DNA of 64,000 nt from Acetobacterium wieringae (GCF_026646375.1 NZ_JAIPPU010000011.1:62001-126000); one strand, 5' to 3'. Positions 1 through 9,461 are shown, counted from the first letter of the stretch. Made by a program: numbers and translations. The notes: a model not told the origin generated them from the sequence alone.

Positions 1-2
1 AG

Positions 3-1082
3 TCCCGGAATGATTTTTATCAGGCCAAATACGATTATTACAAACGGTTCAATTTGGGGGTGCTATTTGCCTCGGCCTTTATGTTTCTGATTCTGTTTGT
101 CGCTGACTGGCAGGTTGATGGGGCGGCATTGGGGCGTTCATTCCTTATTCGCAGTTCGGTGGTGGTACCGCTGTTGGTTGTTTTTTTTGCCTATCAGAAA
201 ATCAGTAACTACAAAATTATGGGGACACTGACCTACCTGATGGTTCATGCGATGATTTGGGGAAACATCTGGGCGGGGTCGTATCTGGCGGATCAGTCCT
301 ATGTCAATGAGGGGTTTCTGATCATGAGTCTGGTACTTTTGCTGGTCTCTTTTGCTGCACCGCCAATTGTGGCCATTATCGGCCAGCTGGGGTTGATCGG
401 AGATATTTTACTGGCCGACCATCTTTATCATTTTGAAAACATCAATGCGATTTTAACCTTTAACATTCAGGTCATAGTGCTGCTATGTCTGGTTGATTTT
501 ATCATTGCGGGTTTCTACTACGACCATTACATCACCCAACGCAAGCTTGAATTTGCGTTGTTTCATGATCCGTTAACCCAGGTATTCAATCGTCGTCAGT
601 TACATGCGATCATGGGAGAGGGGCATGATCTGACATTTTTGAGTGATGCCATTGCAATTGTCATCATGGATGTCGATCATTTCAAACAGGTTAATGATCG
701 TTTCGGTCATGATGAGGGCGATCGGATTCTACAGTTTGTGGCGGATTGCATCCGCCACAGTTTGCGAGGTCCGGATATGGTCATGCGCTGGGGCGGTGAA
801 GAATTTGTAGCGATTCTTTTTGATTGTCCGGCTGATCAGGCAGTGGTGGTGGCTGAGCGGATTCGAAAGTCGGTGGAAAAGTCGGTTAATGGCGTTTGTC
901 CCATTACAATTTCGTTGGGTGTCGCCATCTATGCCGGTGGAGATTGTTTCGAGACGATCAAGAAAGCTGATAGCGCTCTTTATATGGCCAAACGACAAGG
1001 CCGTAATCAGGTGGTTTGTTATGAAAACCTTGATGAAGAACTGCGCCAGAAAGTGGCCGAAGCCAGGCAAAATGAGGTCTGA
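3..1082 (+). CDS. Membrane-bound diguanylate cyclase (GGDEF), 5' truncated by window edge
   Basis: Predicted to make cyclic di-GMP from two GTP at the inner face of the membrane. The reading frame is open to the left edge, so the gene starts outside the window; the TTG at 54 is probably internal. Five or six hydrophobic segments (about 54-540) precede a GGDEF domain whose signature reads GGEEF at 792-806. An RxxD inhibitory site (RGPD, 765-776) lies five residues before it, so product inhibition is expected. The catalytic domain looks intact. The membrane part is not a sensor type I recognise. Nothing in the neighbourhood shows the input signal. Confidence 0.9.
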   Translation, partial: SRNDFYQAKYDYYKRFNLGVLFASAFMFLILFVADWQVDGAALGRSFLIRSSVVVPLLVVFFAYQKISNYKIMGTLTYLMVHAMIWGNIWAGSYLADQSYVNEGFLIMSLVLLLVSFAAPPIVAIIGQLGLIGDILLADHLYHFENINAILTFNIQVIVLLCLVDFIIAGFYYDHYITQRKLEFALFHDPLTQVFNRRQLHAIMGEGHDLTFLSDAIAIVIMDVDHFKQVNDRFGHDEGDRILQFVADCIRHSLRGPDMVMRWGGEEFVAILFDCPADQAVVVAERIRKSVEKSVNGVCPITISLGVAIYAGGDCFETIKKADSALYMAKRQGRNQVVCYENLDEELRQKVAEARQNEV

Positions 1083-1115
1083 ACAAACTTTATTGACATC
1101 TTCGTGCTGAAAGCG

Positions 1116-1166
1116 TTGACACAAAAATCAGGATGTAATATAATACACTAAATTTAACCGGTAAAG
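1116..1166 (+). promoter_or_regulatory. Sigma-A promoter with TTTAACCGGTTAAA-type operator (MFS gene)
   Basis: TTGACA at 1116-1121, a 17-bp spacer, TATAAT at 1139-1144. Eight bases further is an imperfect inverted repeat, TTTAACCGGTAAAG (1153-1166), where +1 is expected. A repressor bound there would block initiation. The same layout occurs at 3252-3301 and 38355-38405. Confidence 0.8.
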
Positions 1167-1237
1167 TTTTTAAGTTCTCATATTGATTTGTGAGAATAAA
1201 AAGCATACGGTAGAAGAAAAGAGTGTAGGAGAACGTC

Positions 1238-2401
1238 TTGGAAAAGAAAAGAATTAAAATTGCTATTTTGTCGATATCATCACTATTGATGATATCGATG
1301 ACTGCTTCGGCCATTCTGGCTGACATTCAAGCTTACTTTGTGGGGGTCGACCCATCCCTGATTTCGATGGTATTGACCATTCCAGCTTTGATGGGTTTGG
1401 TGTTTGCCTTTGCATCAGGGCCGCTGTCGCTGCGACTGCCAAAAAAAAGCCTGGTGATTTTTGGGCTGGTTTGCGGATTGGCTGGTGGGATGATTGCGCT
1501 GCTGTTCGGTTCCACCAGTATTTATGTTCTGTTGGGTTGCAGCTTGCTGTTGGGGATTGCTCAGGGGATGAACTCGACAATGTCGATGGCCCTGATAGCC
1601 GATTATTTTGTGGCCGAGGAAAGTGGCGCGTTGATGGGGCTGCAATCTGCATTTGTTAATGGCGGCAGCATGGTGCTACTGTTCACTTCGGGGATGCTGG
1701 CCGGGATTTCCTGGCAGATGTCGTATCTGGTATATCTGGTTTTTATTCCGGTCATCGTAATCGTCATGAAAAATCTTCCCCGGGATCATGCTCCGGCACA
1801 TGTTGCCGACAACCATCATGAAAAAAGTGCCAAGCTGAATGGTCGGGTCTATTTTACAGCGCTGACGATGTTTTTGTTTGGGGTTTTCCTTTTTGTATTT
1901 CAAACCAATGTAGCTATGTTTGTGGTCGGGAATGGTTTGGGGGATGCTTCTACCAGTGGACTGATCAACACCGCCATGTCAGCCGCCGGGATGCTCACCG
2001 GAATTTTGTTTGGCCGGATGCAGCGGGTACTCAAAAAACTGGTTATTCCGGTATCGCTACTGGTAGGCGGTTTGGGGATGCTTTTGATCTTTATGCTAGG
2101 TAGTCTGCCATCGCTGTTTATTGGCGCCATGTGTTGTGGGTTCTGTCTGGCTACCATTAATCCAGCGGGAACCTTTCAGGCCGCCAATGCCGTCCATCCC
2201 TCCATTAGTTCACTGGCCATTGCAGTTGTAACGGCATCCACTAGTGTTGGAATTTTTGTCTCACCCATTTTGTCCAACGGTGTGGCCAATCTAACTGGTG
2301 GTGGCATTGAGATCAAGTTTTTACTGGCCGCTGTCGGGCTGGCTGCAGTAGGTCTGATGTCGTTTGTCGGCAATGCGATCATGGATAAAAAAGAAGCGTA
2401 G
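1238..2401 (+). CDS. MFS transporter, putative substrate importer of the methyl-transfer regulon
   Basis: A 387-residue major facilitator protein with about twelve hydrophobic helices and no extra domain. The TTG start at 1238 is preceded by a TAGGAG ribosome site. Its promoter carries the same operator as the corrinoid-protein and UroD-type methyltransferase genes, so it probably moves the same methylated compound or its demethylated product. It converges with tetR at 2479 and shares a terminator with it. The substrate cannot be read from sequence; the role is inferred from the shared operator. Confidence 0.85.
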   Translation: MEKKRIKIAILSISSLLMISMTASAILADIQAYFVGVDPSLISMVLTIPALMGLVFAFASGPLSLRLPKKSLVIFGLVCGLAGGMIALLFGSTSIYVLLGCSLLLGIAQGMNSTMSMALIADYFVAEESGALMGLQSAFVNGGSMVLLFTSGMLAGISWQMSYLVYLVFIPVIVIVMKNLPRDHAPAHVADNHHEKSAKLNGRVYFTALTMFLFGVFLFVFQTNVAMFVVGNGLGDASTSGLINTAMSAAGMLTGILFGRMQRVLKKLVIPVSLLVGGLGMLLIFMLGSLPSLFIGAMCCGFCLATINPAGTFQAANAVHPSISSLAIAVVTASTSVGIFVSPILSNGVANLTGGGIEIKFLLAAVGLAAVGLMSFVGNAIMDKKEA

Positions 2402-2420
2402 ATAACAAATTGTAATTATT

Positions 2421-2462
2421 AAAAAACCTCCTGAATTTTAAGTGTAAATTCAGGAGGTTTTT
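2421..2462. terminator. Bidirectional rho-independent terminator
   Basis: Arms 2425-2438 and 2446-2459 are perfectly complementary (core CCTCCTGAATTT). An A-run lies on one side and a T-run on the other. It sits between the convergent MFS and tetR genes and can serve both. Confidence 0.9.
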
Positions 2463-2478
2463 GTCGTGGCATCTAACA

Positions 2479-3138
2479 TTATTCAATTTGGAAATAGGGT
2501 TTAAAGGTAAAGGGCACTCGTTTTAGCACCTCTTTGCTTTCGGCCAGAATGGCATCGATACGTTCTTTATCTACATTCATCAGCACAAAATTGAGCCGCG
2601 CGATATAATCCAGACAGTCTTCCTGGGTACAATTAAATTCGCCCCGGTCATAGGCCCACAAAACGGAAAAAGAGGCGCCTCTGGCAGCATTGGCAATCAT
2701 CGCAAGTTCATCCGTATCGGCGTTAATGTTCAGATGGTAACGGCGATCATGGATTTTATAGAGGCGGATACTTTCCTGACTAAAGAGATCTTCATATTTG
2801 TCATCGGCCAGTTCTTTTAAAAAGCGCATTGCTTTGGGATCGGCCAGAAACATCTGATTATAGAGTCGAATTTCCACGGCGGTGCTGACCTGCAGGTCTG
2901 CTTTTCGTTCTTTAAAATAGTCGGTATAAAGTTTCAGAGCTACTTTATTTTTAAGTTCAAAAAGAAAGGTATCGCTGACGGCCCGGGCCAGGCTGGATTT
3001 TGATTTATAATAATAGGAAATCAGGGGTTTGGTAATTTCACAGATTGCGGCAATCTGATCCAGATAGGTTTTTTTATAGCCCTGTTCGTAAAATAATTGG
3101 CTGGCTACCTGGAGTATTTGTTCTTTTTGGTTATTCAT
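2479..3138 (-). CDS. TetR/AcrR-family repressor of the methyl-transfer regulon
   Basis: The N-terminal part has a TetR helix-turn-helix (YLDQIAAICEITKPLISYYY, about residues 25-44 from the chosen start). The C-terminal part is a poorly conserved ligand domain. I chose the ATG at 3138, which begins a typical TetR N-terminus; in-frame starts up to 3174 are possible. A TTTAACCAGTTAAA operator lies 79 bp upstream of this start (3217-3230), and near-identical operators sit at +1 of three target promoters. It is therefore the best candidate regulator of that set, probably released by the methylated substrate or its product. The ligand is unknown. Confidence 0.88.
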   Translation of the reverse strand: MNNQKEQILQVASQLFYEQGYKKTYLDQIAAICEITKPLISYYYKSKSSLARAVSDTFLFELKNKVALKLYTDYFKERKADLQVSTAVEIRLYNQMFLADPKAMRFLKELADDKYEDLFSQESIRLYKIHDRRYHLNINADTDELAMIANAARGASFSVLWAYDRGEFNCTQEDCLDYIARLNFVLMNVDKERIDAILAESKEVLKRVPFTFKPYFQIE

Positions 3139-3216
3139 GGTCATCTCTTTCATAATGGTATTTTGGGGTATCATTTTATTCTAGCACTTTTGATTAATGA
3201 ATGCAAATAAATTATA

Positions 3217-3230
3217 TTTAACCAGTTAAA
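3217..3230. promoter_or_regulatory. Operator TTTAACCAGTTAAA in front of tetR
   Basis: A 14-bp near-perfect inverted repeat between tetR and the divergent corrinoid gene. On the minus strand TTGCAT and TAGAAT, 17 bp apart, lie between it and tetR, so binding here could give autoregulation. Confidence 0.7.
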
Positions 3231-3251
3231 ATTAAATTAATGTAAAATGTA

Positions 3252-3301
3252 TTGACTTTTCGTAAAAAACCGATTACAATACATTTATTGAACCGGTTAA
3301 A
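3252..3301 (+). promoter_or_regulatory. Sigma-A promoter plus operator for the corrinoid-protein gene
   Basis: TTGACT 3252-3257, 17-bp spacer, TACAAT 3275-3280, then operator TTGAACCGGTTAAA at 3288-3301 on the expected start site. A further half-site, TGAACCGG, begins at 3307. About 165 nt of leader follow before the ATG; no known riboswitch was recognised in it. Confidence 0.8.
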
Positions 3302-3467
3302 ACATATGAACCGGAACGGCAAGTCTGGAAGAAACCTCGTTAAAATGCGATGGAAGCCGTTGTTATGCGTTTCAAATCGAATGATCGATTCTCAATATAA
3401 ACGGTGATAATATTTTAGATCTGCCTATTTCGTAAGAACATTGAATTCATTTAACGGGAGGAAAGAA

Positions 3468-4097
3468 ATGTCAAAAATTGCAGAAGTTAAAGCTAAGGTT
3501 GAGGCGGGAAAATCAAAACTGGTTCCTGGACTGGTTCAGGAAGCATTAGATGCCGGAGCTGCTCCATCCGAAATTCTCCAGGCAATGGTCGATTCCATGG
3601 GTGTGGTTGGTGATAAGTTCTCATCAGGAGAAATCTTTGTGCCAGAAATGCTAATTGCCGCTAAAGCGATGTCAAAGGGTGTGGAGGTCTTAAAACCGCT
3701 AATGGCGGGGGATGGATCAACTTCGCTGGGAACCTGCGTAATTGGTACCGTAGCGGGAGACTTACATGATATCGGGAAAAATCTGGTTTCGATGATGATC
3801 GAAAGCGCCGGTTTTGATATGGTGGATCTCGGTGTTGACGTTCCGGCTGATAATTTTGTCAAAGCGGTCAATGATAATGATCAGGTTGTTTTGGTTGCAT
3901 GTTCTGGTCTGTTGACCACCACTATGCCAGCTTTGAAAGAAGCAGTTCAAACAATAAAAACAGCGTGCCCTGATGTTAAAGTGATTGTAGGTGGCGCCCC
4001 GGTTACACCAGAATATGCTTCTGAAGTCGGTGCTGATGGTTACGCTCCGGATGCTGGCAGTGCCGCGGTGAAAGCAAAAGAACTGGTAACAGTGTAA
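3468..4097 (+). CDS. Corrinoid (B12-binding) methyltransferase protein
   Basis: A 209-residue cobalamin carrier of the MtaC/MtbC/MtvC type. An N-terminal helical cap (about 1-85) precedes the Rossmann-like B12 domain. The cobalt-ligating motif DxHxxG is present as D98-L-H100-D-I-G103, and the downstream VACSGLLTTTMP and VIVGGAPV segments line the corrin tail pocket. The ATG at 3468 follows GGGAGG at 3456-3461. The protein shuttles a methyl group from a substrate-specific methyltransferase I to methyltransferase II and tetrahydrofolate. No methyltransferase is adjacent; a UroD-type protein 35 kb away shares its operator and is the likely partner. An MFS gene follows. Confidence 0.95.
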   Translation: MSKIAEVKAKVEAGKSKLVPGLVQEALDAGAAPSEILQAMVDSMGVVGDKFSSGEIFVPEMLIAAKAMSKGVEVLKPLMAGDGSTSLGTCVIGTVAGDLHDIGKNLVSMMIESAGFDMVDLGVDVPADNFVKAVNDNDQVVLVACSGLLTTTMPALKEAVQTIKTACPDVKVIVGGAPVTPEYASEVGADGYAPDAGSAAVKAKELVTV

Positions 4098-4218
4098 CAT
4101 TACCGACAAAAGTAGATTTCGGTCAAGTAGACATCACGGAAATCTAAAACAAGTAAATTTGTGATTGTTTTAATCACTTAAATTTTAAATCACAAATAAA
4201 ATTAAAAGGAGGAAAAAA

Positions 4219-5409
4219 ATGAATCAAAAAGTAAAACCAATCTCTACCTTTACAATCTTGGCCATGGCGTTTTTCGGAATGGGTGTAGGGACCATTACTC
4301 CGGCCCTGAATGCAATTTTCGTACAATTTTCAGATCTTCCGATTACTACGCTTTTGCTGGTATCGACATTGCCCTCGTTAACCGTAATTCCCGCCACCCT
4401 GATTGCCGGGTCTGTCGCCGGTAGCAAGGTTAAGTATCGAACCCTGGCAATTCTTGGGATGGCTCTCTTCGTTCTTGGTGGTGTTGCCCCCTATTTTGCC
4501 ACTGATTTCACCGTTATTCTGATTGAACGGGCCATCTTTGGGATCGGTTTGGGGATCATGTCACCACTGGCCAATTCATTGGTTATGGGTGTTTATGAAG
4601 GCGATAAGGTCGCAACTATGACCGGTATGGTCACTCTGGCAATGAATATCGGCGGGATGGTCCTTCAATTTATGGGTGGCTATTTTGCTGGGATTGGCTG
4701 GAATTATAGCTTCCTGCCCCATGCGCTCGGTATCATTTCGTTGCTATTAGTTATCTTTTTTCTGCCGGAACCTGCACAAGCACCGATTACTGCAGAAGTT
4801 CATGCAGCACCTAAAGAAAAACTACCGGTTAAATTATTTATAATTGTTCTGGTATATGGGATTTATACGTTGTCAATTTACCCCATGTTGGTCAATATGT
4901 CGACGCTGATTGTCGAGCGTGGTATGGGTACAACTGCTACAGCTGGTATTGTTCTGGCCCTTCTGACGATCGGCGGCATGGTCGCTGGTTCGGTTTTTGG
5001 TAAAGTGTTTAAAATCTCCGGTCGATTTATCATGGCTGTTGGTTATGCTCTTGCGGCTATCGGTCTTGCCCTGGTTGTTTTTGCCAGCAATATTGCGCTG
5101 TTGTCAGTTGGAGTTTTCATTGAAGGTTTTGCCATGTCAACGTTGATTCCTGCCAGCATGATGCTGATTTCAATGACCGTTAAACCGTCGCAGATGGCTT
5201 TGGGGGTATCCTTCTTTATGGCCGGGATGAACCTCTTCGGATTCCTGTCAACCTATTGGATTGGCGCCATTGCAGGAATTACCGGTGATGCGGTAACAGC
5301 GCCGATTGCTGTTGGTGCAGTTGTGACAACCGTATTCTTTGTGATTTTCCTAATTGTCAATCCATTAAAAGGTGGGGCACCGATGCCGGAGGCACCGCAA
5401 CAGTCCTAA
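4219..5409 (+). CDS. MFS transporter downstream of corrinoid protein
   Basis: A 396-residue, roughly 12-helix major facilitator protein. The ATG at 4219 follows a strong AGGAGG. The gap to the corrinoid gene is 121 bp with no terminator visible, so both are probably cotranscribed from the promoter at 3252. It resembles the transporter at 1238 in size and topology, and the two may divide uptake and product export. The substrate is unknown; the link to methyl transfer rests on position. Confidence 0.88.
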   Translation: MNQKVKPISTFTILAMAFFGMGVGTITPALNAIFVQFSDLPITTLLLVSTLPSLTVIPATLIAGSVAGSKVKYRTLAILGMALFVLGGVAPYFATDFTVILIERAIFGIGLGIMSPLANSLVMGVYEGDKVATMTGMVTLAMNIGGMVLQFMGGYFAGIGWNYSFLPHALGIISLLLVIFFLPEPAQAPITAEVHAAPKEKLPVKLFIIVLVYGIYTLSIYPMLVNMSTLIVERGMGTTATAGIVLALLTIGGMVAGSVFGKVFKISGRFIMAVGYALAAIGLALVVFASNIALLSVGVFIEGFAMSTLIPASMMLISMTVKPSQMALGVSFFMAGMNLFGFLSTYWIGAIAGITGDAVTAPIAVGAVVTTVFFVIFLIVNPLKGGAPMPEAPQQS

Positions 5410-5444
5410 ACAAGCAAAAACAAATTAGTGGATTCAAAAACAGG

Positions 5445-5480
5445 AGCCACCCATTTCGGATATGAAATGGGTGGCTTTTG
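5445..5480 (+). terminator. Rho-independent terminator after the corrinoid/MFS operon
   Basis: Thirteen-base perfect arms (5445-5457 and 5464-5476, AGCCACCCATTTC and complement) around a six-base loop, followed by a short T-run. Confidence 0.9.
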
Positions 5481-5739
5481 CTGGTTTAGCGGGGTGCAGC
5501 ATCAAGCAGATCTGAGATCAATCCAAAGATAAGAAAGGGAGTGATACCCTGACACGAGTTTAAAATAATTTGGGGGATTTGGAGGACGATTGATCTTATA
5601 ATGGCGTTTTAATGATTCTAGAAAGGGTAGACAAATAGTGAAAAGCAAAGCACATCAGAGGCTCAGCACATTAGGATTTGCTGTTTTCAATTGGTTATGG
5701 ACTAAACAAATGGTTCAAACTAACAAGGAGGAAATGATC

Positions 5740-7368
5740 ATGAAAACGGATCTGAGAAAATCGATTTGGCTGTTGGCAACCCTTCTGATCATCAGTTTTT
5801 TACCAGCTGGGGTTGTGGCTCAGGACGACTCAACTGAGGTGATGACAAATGCGGTGGAAACAGATTTTAAGGTGGAGGATGATCAGGCCGGGATACGGAT
5901 TGTCAAATACCTCGGCAGTGGCGGGGAGGTGACTGTGCCGTCAATGATTGATGGCAAGATGGTAATCAGCATTGGCGATTTTGCTTTTTCCCACTGTACC
6001 AGTCTGAAAAGTATTGTTTTAGCCGAAGGGATTGTGACCATTGGCAGTGATGCCTTCTGGGGGTGTACCGGACTGACAACCATCACCATGCCAGAAAAGC
6101 TCGAAACCATTGGTCCCAACGCCTTCTGGGAGTGTAGTGCGCTGGAGAGTATGACCATTCCGGACACGGTAAAATCGATTGGCTCTGGGGCCTTTGCCCG
6201 CTGTGACAAACTGACCAGTCTGGCGCTTCCCGGGCAGGTGACCACCATTGACAACTATACCTTTGGCTCCTGTTCTAATCTGTTCAAGGTAGTAATACCA
6301 AAAACGGTGGTCAGCATTGCCGACAACGCGTTTGATTCCTCGCCGCATATCATTATTTTTGGTGAAACCGACAGTTATGCCCAGCAGTATGCAGCCGCTC
6401 ATCAGTTACCTTTTGTCGACAGTGCCCTGAATTGTACGTATCGCACCCACGTCCAGAATATCGGCTGGCAGGGCTGGGTCGGTGATGGTGAGATGAGTGG
6501 TACCTCGGGACAGTCGTTACGGCTGGAAGGGATTGAGATTAAGCAGAATGATGAAACCGTCGATGTGGGGATAGAGTATCGCACCCATGTTCAGAATATC
6601 GGTTGGCAGGACTGGGTCAGTGATGGTGAGATGAGCGGAACATCGGGACAGTCGTTGCGGTTGGAAGGGATCGGAATTCGCCTCACCGGTGCCGATGCCG
6701 AAGATTATGATGTTTACTATCAGGTTCACGCCCAGAATGTCGGCTGGCTGGATTGGGCCAAAAACGGTGAAAGTGCGGGGACTTCGGGCTTGTCCTATCG
6801 TCTCGAAGGGATCCGGATTGTTATCTTCGATAAAGGTGCAGCAGCACCAGGTTCCACCGCCAGACCCTTTATCGGGAATCTGACCAACGACGATTTTATC
6901 AGTAAGATGGATGGCCTCTGGTATGCTTACATTGAACCCACGACCCACATTCTTTATTTCACTGATCGTTATTGTATCGATCGAACCTTTGCGGCATCAC
7001 TGGGACAAAATCTTGGGGGCTATTATGAGGTGATTGAAACCACCGAAAATGGCGGGACGATTCAGATCAATACCTGTCATCTCTGGAAGTCGACAGTCTG
7101 GGATTATCATCCGACCGATCCGATGATCTTAGAAGTTAACTTTGATACCCCTGGGGATAACAGAATTATTATCACTCAGAGCGGTGCCAGCGATGCTCCC
7201 TACGATATTAGCAGCACCAATGAGTGGATTGCGGCAAAACCTCTTGGCGGAGATCTCTATGAATTTCCCAATGTGATGTTCGGGGAACTGCTTGAAACTG
7301 CCAATGTCAAGCTTCATGACAGCAACATCGAATACCATCTGGATCATAACTTCACCGATTTCGACTGA
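5740..7368 (+). CDS. Secreted BspA-type leucine-rich repeat protein with three ChW repeats
   Basis: The ATG at 5740 follows AAGGAGG at ideal spacing and starts a signal peptide (KSIWLLATLLIISFLPAG), giving 542 residues. After it come at least five LRR_5 (BspA-like) repeats of the I-x-x-x-A-F-x-x-C-x-x-L type, then three clostridial hydrophobic (ChW) repeats with the core HVQNIGW-x-x-W-x-x-x-G and the ending LRLEGI. The C-terminal 180 residues are not recognised. ChW repeats occur mainly in Clostridia and are thought to mediate surface or protein binding. The protein is probably secreted or cell-surface attached. A similar ChW fragment occurs at 23535. Confidence 0.9.
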   Translation: MKTDLRKSIWLLATLLIISFLPAGVVAQDDSTEVMTNAVETDFKVEDDQAGIRIVKYLGSGGEVTVPSMIDGKMVISIGDFAFSHCTSLKSIVLAEGIVTIGSDAFWGCTGLTTITMPEKLETIGPNAFWECSALESMTIPDTVKSIGSGAFARCDKLTSLALPGQVTTIDNYTFGSCSNLFKVVIPKTVVSIADNAFDSSPHIIIFGETDSYAQQYAAAHQLPFVDSALNCTYRTHVQNIGWQGWVGDGEMSGTSGQSLRLEGIEIKQNDETVDVGIEYRTHVQNIGWQDWVSDGEMSGTSGQSLRLEGIGIRLTGADAEDYDVYYQVHAQNVGWLDWAKNGESAGTSGLSYRLEGIRIVIFDKGAAAPGSTARPFIGNLTNDDFISKMDGLWYAYIEPTTHILYFTDRYCIDRTFAASLGQNLGGYYEVIETTENGGTIQINTCHLWKSTVWDYHPTDPMILEVNFDTPGDNRIIITQSGASDAPYDISSTNEWIAAKPLGGDLYEFPNVMFGELLETANVKLHDSNIEYHLDHNFTDFD

Positions 7369-7400
7369 TTTTGGATAAAATGCAGCATGGATGAAAGGGA

Positions 7401-7793
7401 TTATCGATAGTGGTCATAACTTGAAAAGGATTCTTTGATCTTACTGTCTTCAAAGTCATTCATGGCCAGGTTATAGTTGGAAAGAAACAACTGCTCATAA
7501 GCAGACAGTTTATGTTTGCTGGTATTGAGACACTCCTGGCATTGCTCATCATGGGTTTCGGGAAGCTCAATGTCCGCCGTATTGCGAACCTGATTAAAAT
7601 CAATACTGGTCAGTTTGCAGTGGTTTTCGATGTCGATATCCGACCAGATACTTTTTAAGAATTTCAGACAGGTTTTCTGAGGCTGTTCAAAAACGTGTTT
7701 AAATTGGGAGGGGCTAATATGCTGAGTGATTTTTGTCATTGTCTTTTCCAGATCTGACAGGGTAAAATAGTTATTTAAAATTAATTGATTCAT
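7401..7793 (-). CDS. Hypothetical protein, 130 residues
   Basis: Not recognised. The ATG at 7793 follows a good ATAGGAG site, so the gene is probably real. The protein is soluble, rich in N, Q and charged residues, with a CQEC cysteine pair near residue 90 and no membrane segment. It converges with the LRR/ChW gene and stands alone. Confidence 0.6.
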   Translation of the reverse strand: MNQLILNNYFTLSDLEKTMTKITQHISPSQFKHVFEQPQKTCLKFLKSIWSDIDIENHCKLTSIDFNQVRNTADIELPETHDEQCQECLNTSKHKLSAYEQLFLSNYNLAMNDFEDSKIKESFSSYDHYR

Positions 7794-8182
7794 AATATTC
7801 TCCTATAATATGTGATTAACCGATCGGCTGAACAGATCAAGTCAGACACTGATGGGCTTACGGCCAATTTGGGGTGTTTTATCAATCGGCGGTAAACAAC
7901 GAATTGCCAATCCGTTTGATTGATTATCTCAATAATAACAGACGAATATGAACTTTATGTTAACAACAGATTACAATTTTATGAAGATTTTAGTGGTGAT
8001 CAATAGTTGTTGGAATAAAATTGGGCGAGTATGCCCGCTCATGAGCTGGTCTGCTGATGAGTTAAGCTAGTTAGGAAGAGTGATGAGATTAATTAAAAGA
8101 ACCATTTGGGAAGTTCTTGGTATCACTTCCCAAAATGGTTCTTATTTATTGATATAATACTATAAAAAATGGGGACAAGTCC
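7794..8182. other. Intergenic region with one strong hairpin
   Basis: No gene is visible. The region holds the hairpin at 8098-8143 and a small GGGAC/GTCCC inverted repeat around 8171-8182 at the tipA-like stop. The rest shows nothing recognisable. Confidence 0.5.
8098..8143 (-). terminator. Terminator of the TipA-like gene
   Basis: An approximately 17-bp stem with one bulge (AGAACCATTT-GGGAAGT and its complement). On the minus strand it is followed by TTTTAATTAAT. It lies 40 bp past the stop of the minus-strand MerR gene. Confidence 0.7.
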
Positions 8183-8920
8183 CTATCTGTTGGTATAAAC
8201 CGCAATGGCATCGCTCATAAACTGGGCCAGTCCTTCAGCGTGAGTATCGATGTTTGCTTTGAAGCGTTCATCATGAACATACATCAGTCCCAAACCAGCC
8301 AGGATTTCTTTCGTACAGTCGTAGTAGTGTCGGGTAATGTTATTTTGCCACTGGGCAACAAGATCCTGAACCACTGGGTCAGTGACATCTTTTTTCATAT
8401 TGGCAACAAAGCTGGCATAGATGGCTTCTGTTTCATTGTGGATCGCTTCCCACTTTTCCGGGCTATAGCCACTGGTTTTTTGCTGGCTTTGGCGGTAGGC
8501 GTCCGTTTTGCCCCAGCGTTCTTGCACCTCAGCTTCGTATTGTTTCTTGTTCGTTTCAATCTCGGTCATGTCAAATGGTTTAAAATTCATGATTTTTTCT
8601 CCTTCTAATTTTTGGTCCAACAAGGCAATCAGTTTGTCCAGACGGCGCCGTTTAAGCAGCAGTAGATGACGCTGTTTTTTAAACGCATCCATTTCGTCAT
8701 AATCGGGATCGGCTAGAATCCCTTTGATCTCCTGGATCGAAAAATCCAGCTCCCGCAAGAACAGAATATTCTGGAGTTGAGATAGATTGGCCGCGTCGTA
8801 ATATCGATACTTATTTTCTGTGATCTCATAAGGAATCAGAATTCCTTCACGATGATAGTAGTGAAGGGTGCGCACACTGACCCCGGTTAGTGTCGCTACT
8901 TCCTTAACCGTCATTTTCAT
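8183..8920 (-). CDS. TipA-like MerR-family regulator with TipAS drug-binding domain
   Basis: 245 residues. Residues 1-70 form a MerR winged helix (VKEVATLTGVSVRTLHYYHR), followed by a coiled-coil linker and a C-terminal TipAS domain (about 115-245) of the kind that binds thiopeptide or other cyclic compounds. AAGGAG precedes the ATG at 8920. A MerR-type promoter with a 19-bp spacer lies 200 bp upstream on the same strand (9125-9155), so it probably activates its own expression. No obvious resistance gene is adjacent. Confidence 0.9.
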   Translation of the reverse strand: MKMTVKEVATLTGVSVRTLHYYHREGILIPYEITENKYRYYDAANLSQLQNILFLRELDFSIQEIKGILADPDYDEMDAFKKQRHLLLLKRRRLDKLIALLDQKLEGEKIMNFKPFDMTEIETNKKQYEAEVQERWGKTDAYRQSQQKTSGYSPEKWEAIHNETEAIYASFVANMKKDVTDPVVQDLVAQWQNNITRHYYDCTKEILAGLGLMYVHDERFKANIDTHAEGLAQFMSDAIAVYTNR

Positions 8921-9124
8921 TGGCTTCTCCTTGATGGTAATTGTTGGTGTGCTCTAAAGTGCTGTAAGCTTTATTGTCAGTTAGCGCTAAAAAATTTCTA
9001 CACTGTTGCCTAAACGTTGCAAAATTGTTCGCAAAAACTAATATAAAAGCAATAATTGTTAGTATTGAAAGTTCGTAACAATCGATCGATGTTTCGTCGG
9101 TCTGGTTTTCCCTGACCTGCTTCT

Positions 9125-9155
9125 ATGATAAGCTATGACCTAAGGTCAGAGTCAA
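9125..9155 (-). promoter_or_regulatory. MerR-type promoter (19-bp spacer) for the TipA-like gene
   Basis: Minus strand: TTGACT (9150-9155), a 19-bp spacer, TATCAT (9125-9130). The spacer contains the 13-bp dyad TGACCTAAGGTCA (9136-9148). The over-long spacer with a central dyad is the hallmark of promoters activated by MerR proteins. Confidence 0.8.
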
Positions 9156-9379
9156 GGGGGAAATTAAGATTTTTACAAAGAATTACCATAACGACCAATT
9201 ATTAATCTGTTGTATGCCACATGCTTAGACAGGTTAGCCATGTCCGCCTTGATACACAGGGTCTGCCCCCCCAGATCACAATCGATATAATAATTGTCAG
9301 TACGTCAAAGTCAATTAGCCATAAGTATCGTAAATTTTGAAAATATTTGCAACCAGCGGGATTGATTTTATCAGGTTTA

Positions 9380-9408
9380 TTGATCTATTTACAGGTTTAT
9401 GTCATAAT
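9380..9408 (+). promoter_or_regulatory. Sigma-A promoter of the leuCD-like operon
   Basis: TTGATC (9380-9385), 17 bp, CATAAT (9403-9408). The predicted start is near 9415, so the in-frame ATG at 9414 would be outside or at the very end of the mRNA. This supports the ATG at 9462. Confidence 0.65.
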
Positions 9409-9461
9409 AAGAAATGAGTTTATTTGAGATTAAGAATGTGACAAAAAAGAAGGAGATTAAA

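Larger units (their letters stand above)
8921..9461. other. Intergenic region between tipA-like and leuC-like genes
   Basis: About 540 bp with no gene. It holds a MerR-type promoter (9125-9155, minus) and the leuC promoter (9380-9408, plus). No riboswitch or attenuator was recognised. Confidence 0.6.

Noticed and set aside
729-1326. Minus-strand and alternative-frame open frames over the diguanylate cyclase and its downstream gap
   Set aside because: They lie opposite strong coding sequence or promoter DNA and lack ribosome sites and recognisable domains. The same applies to most overlapping frames elsewhere.
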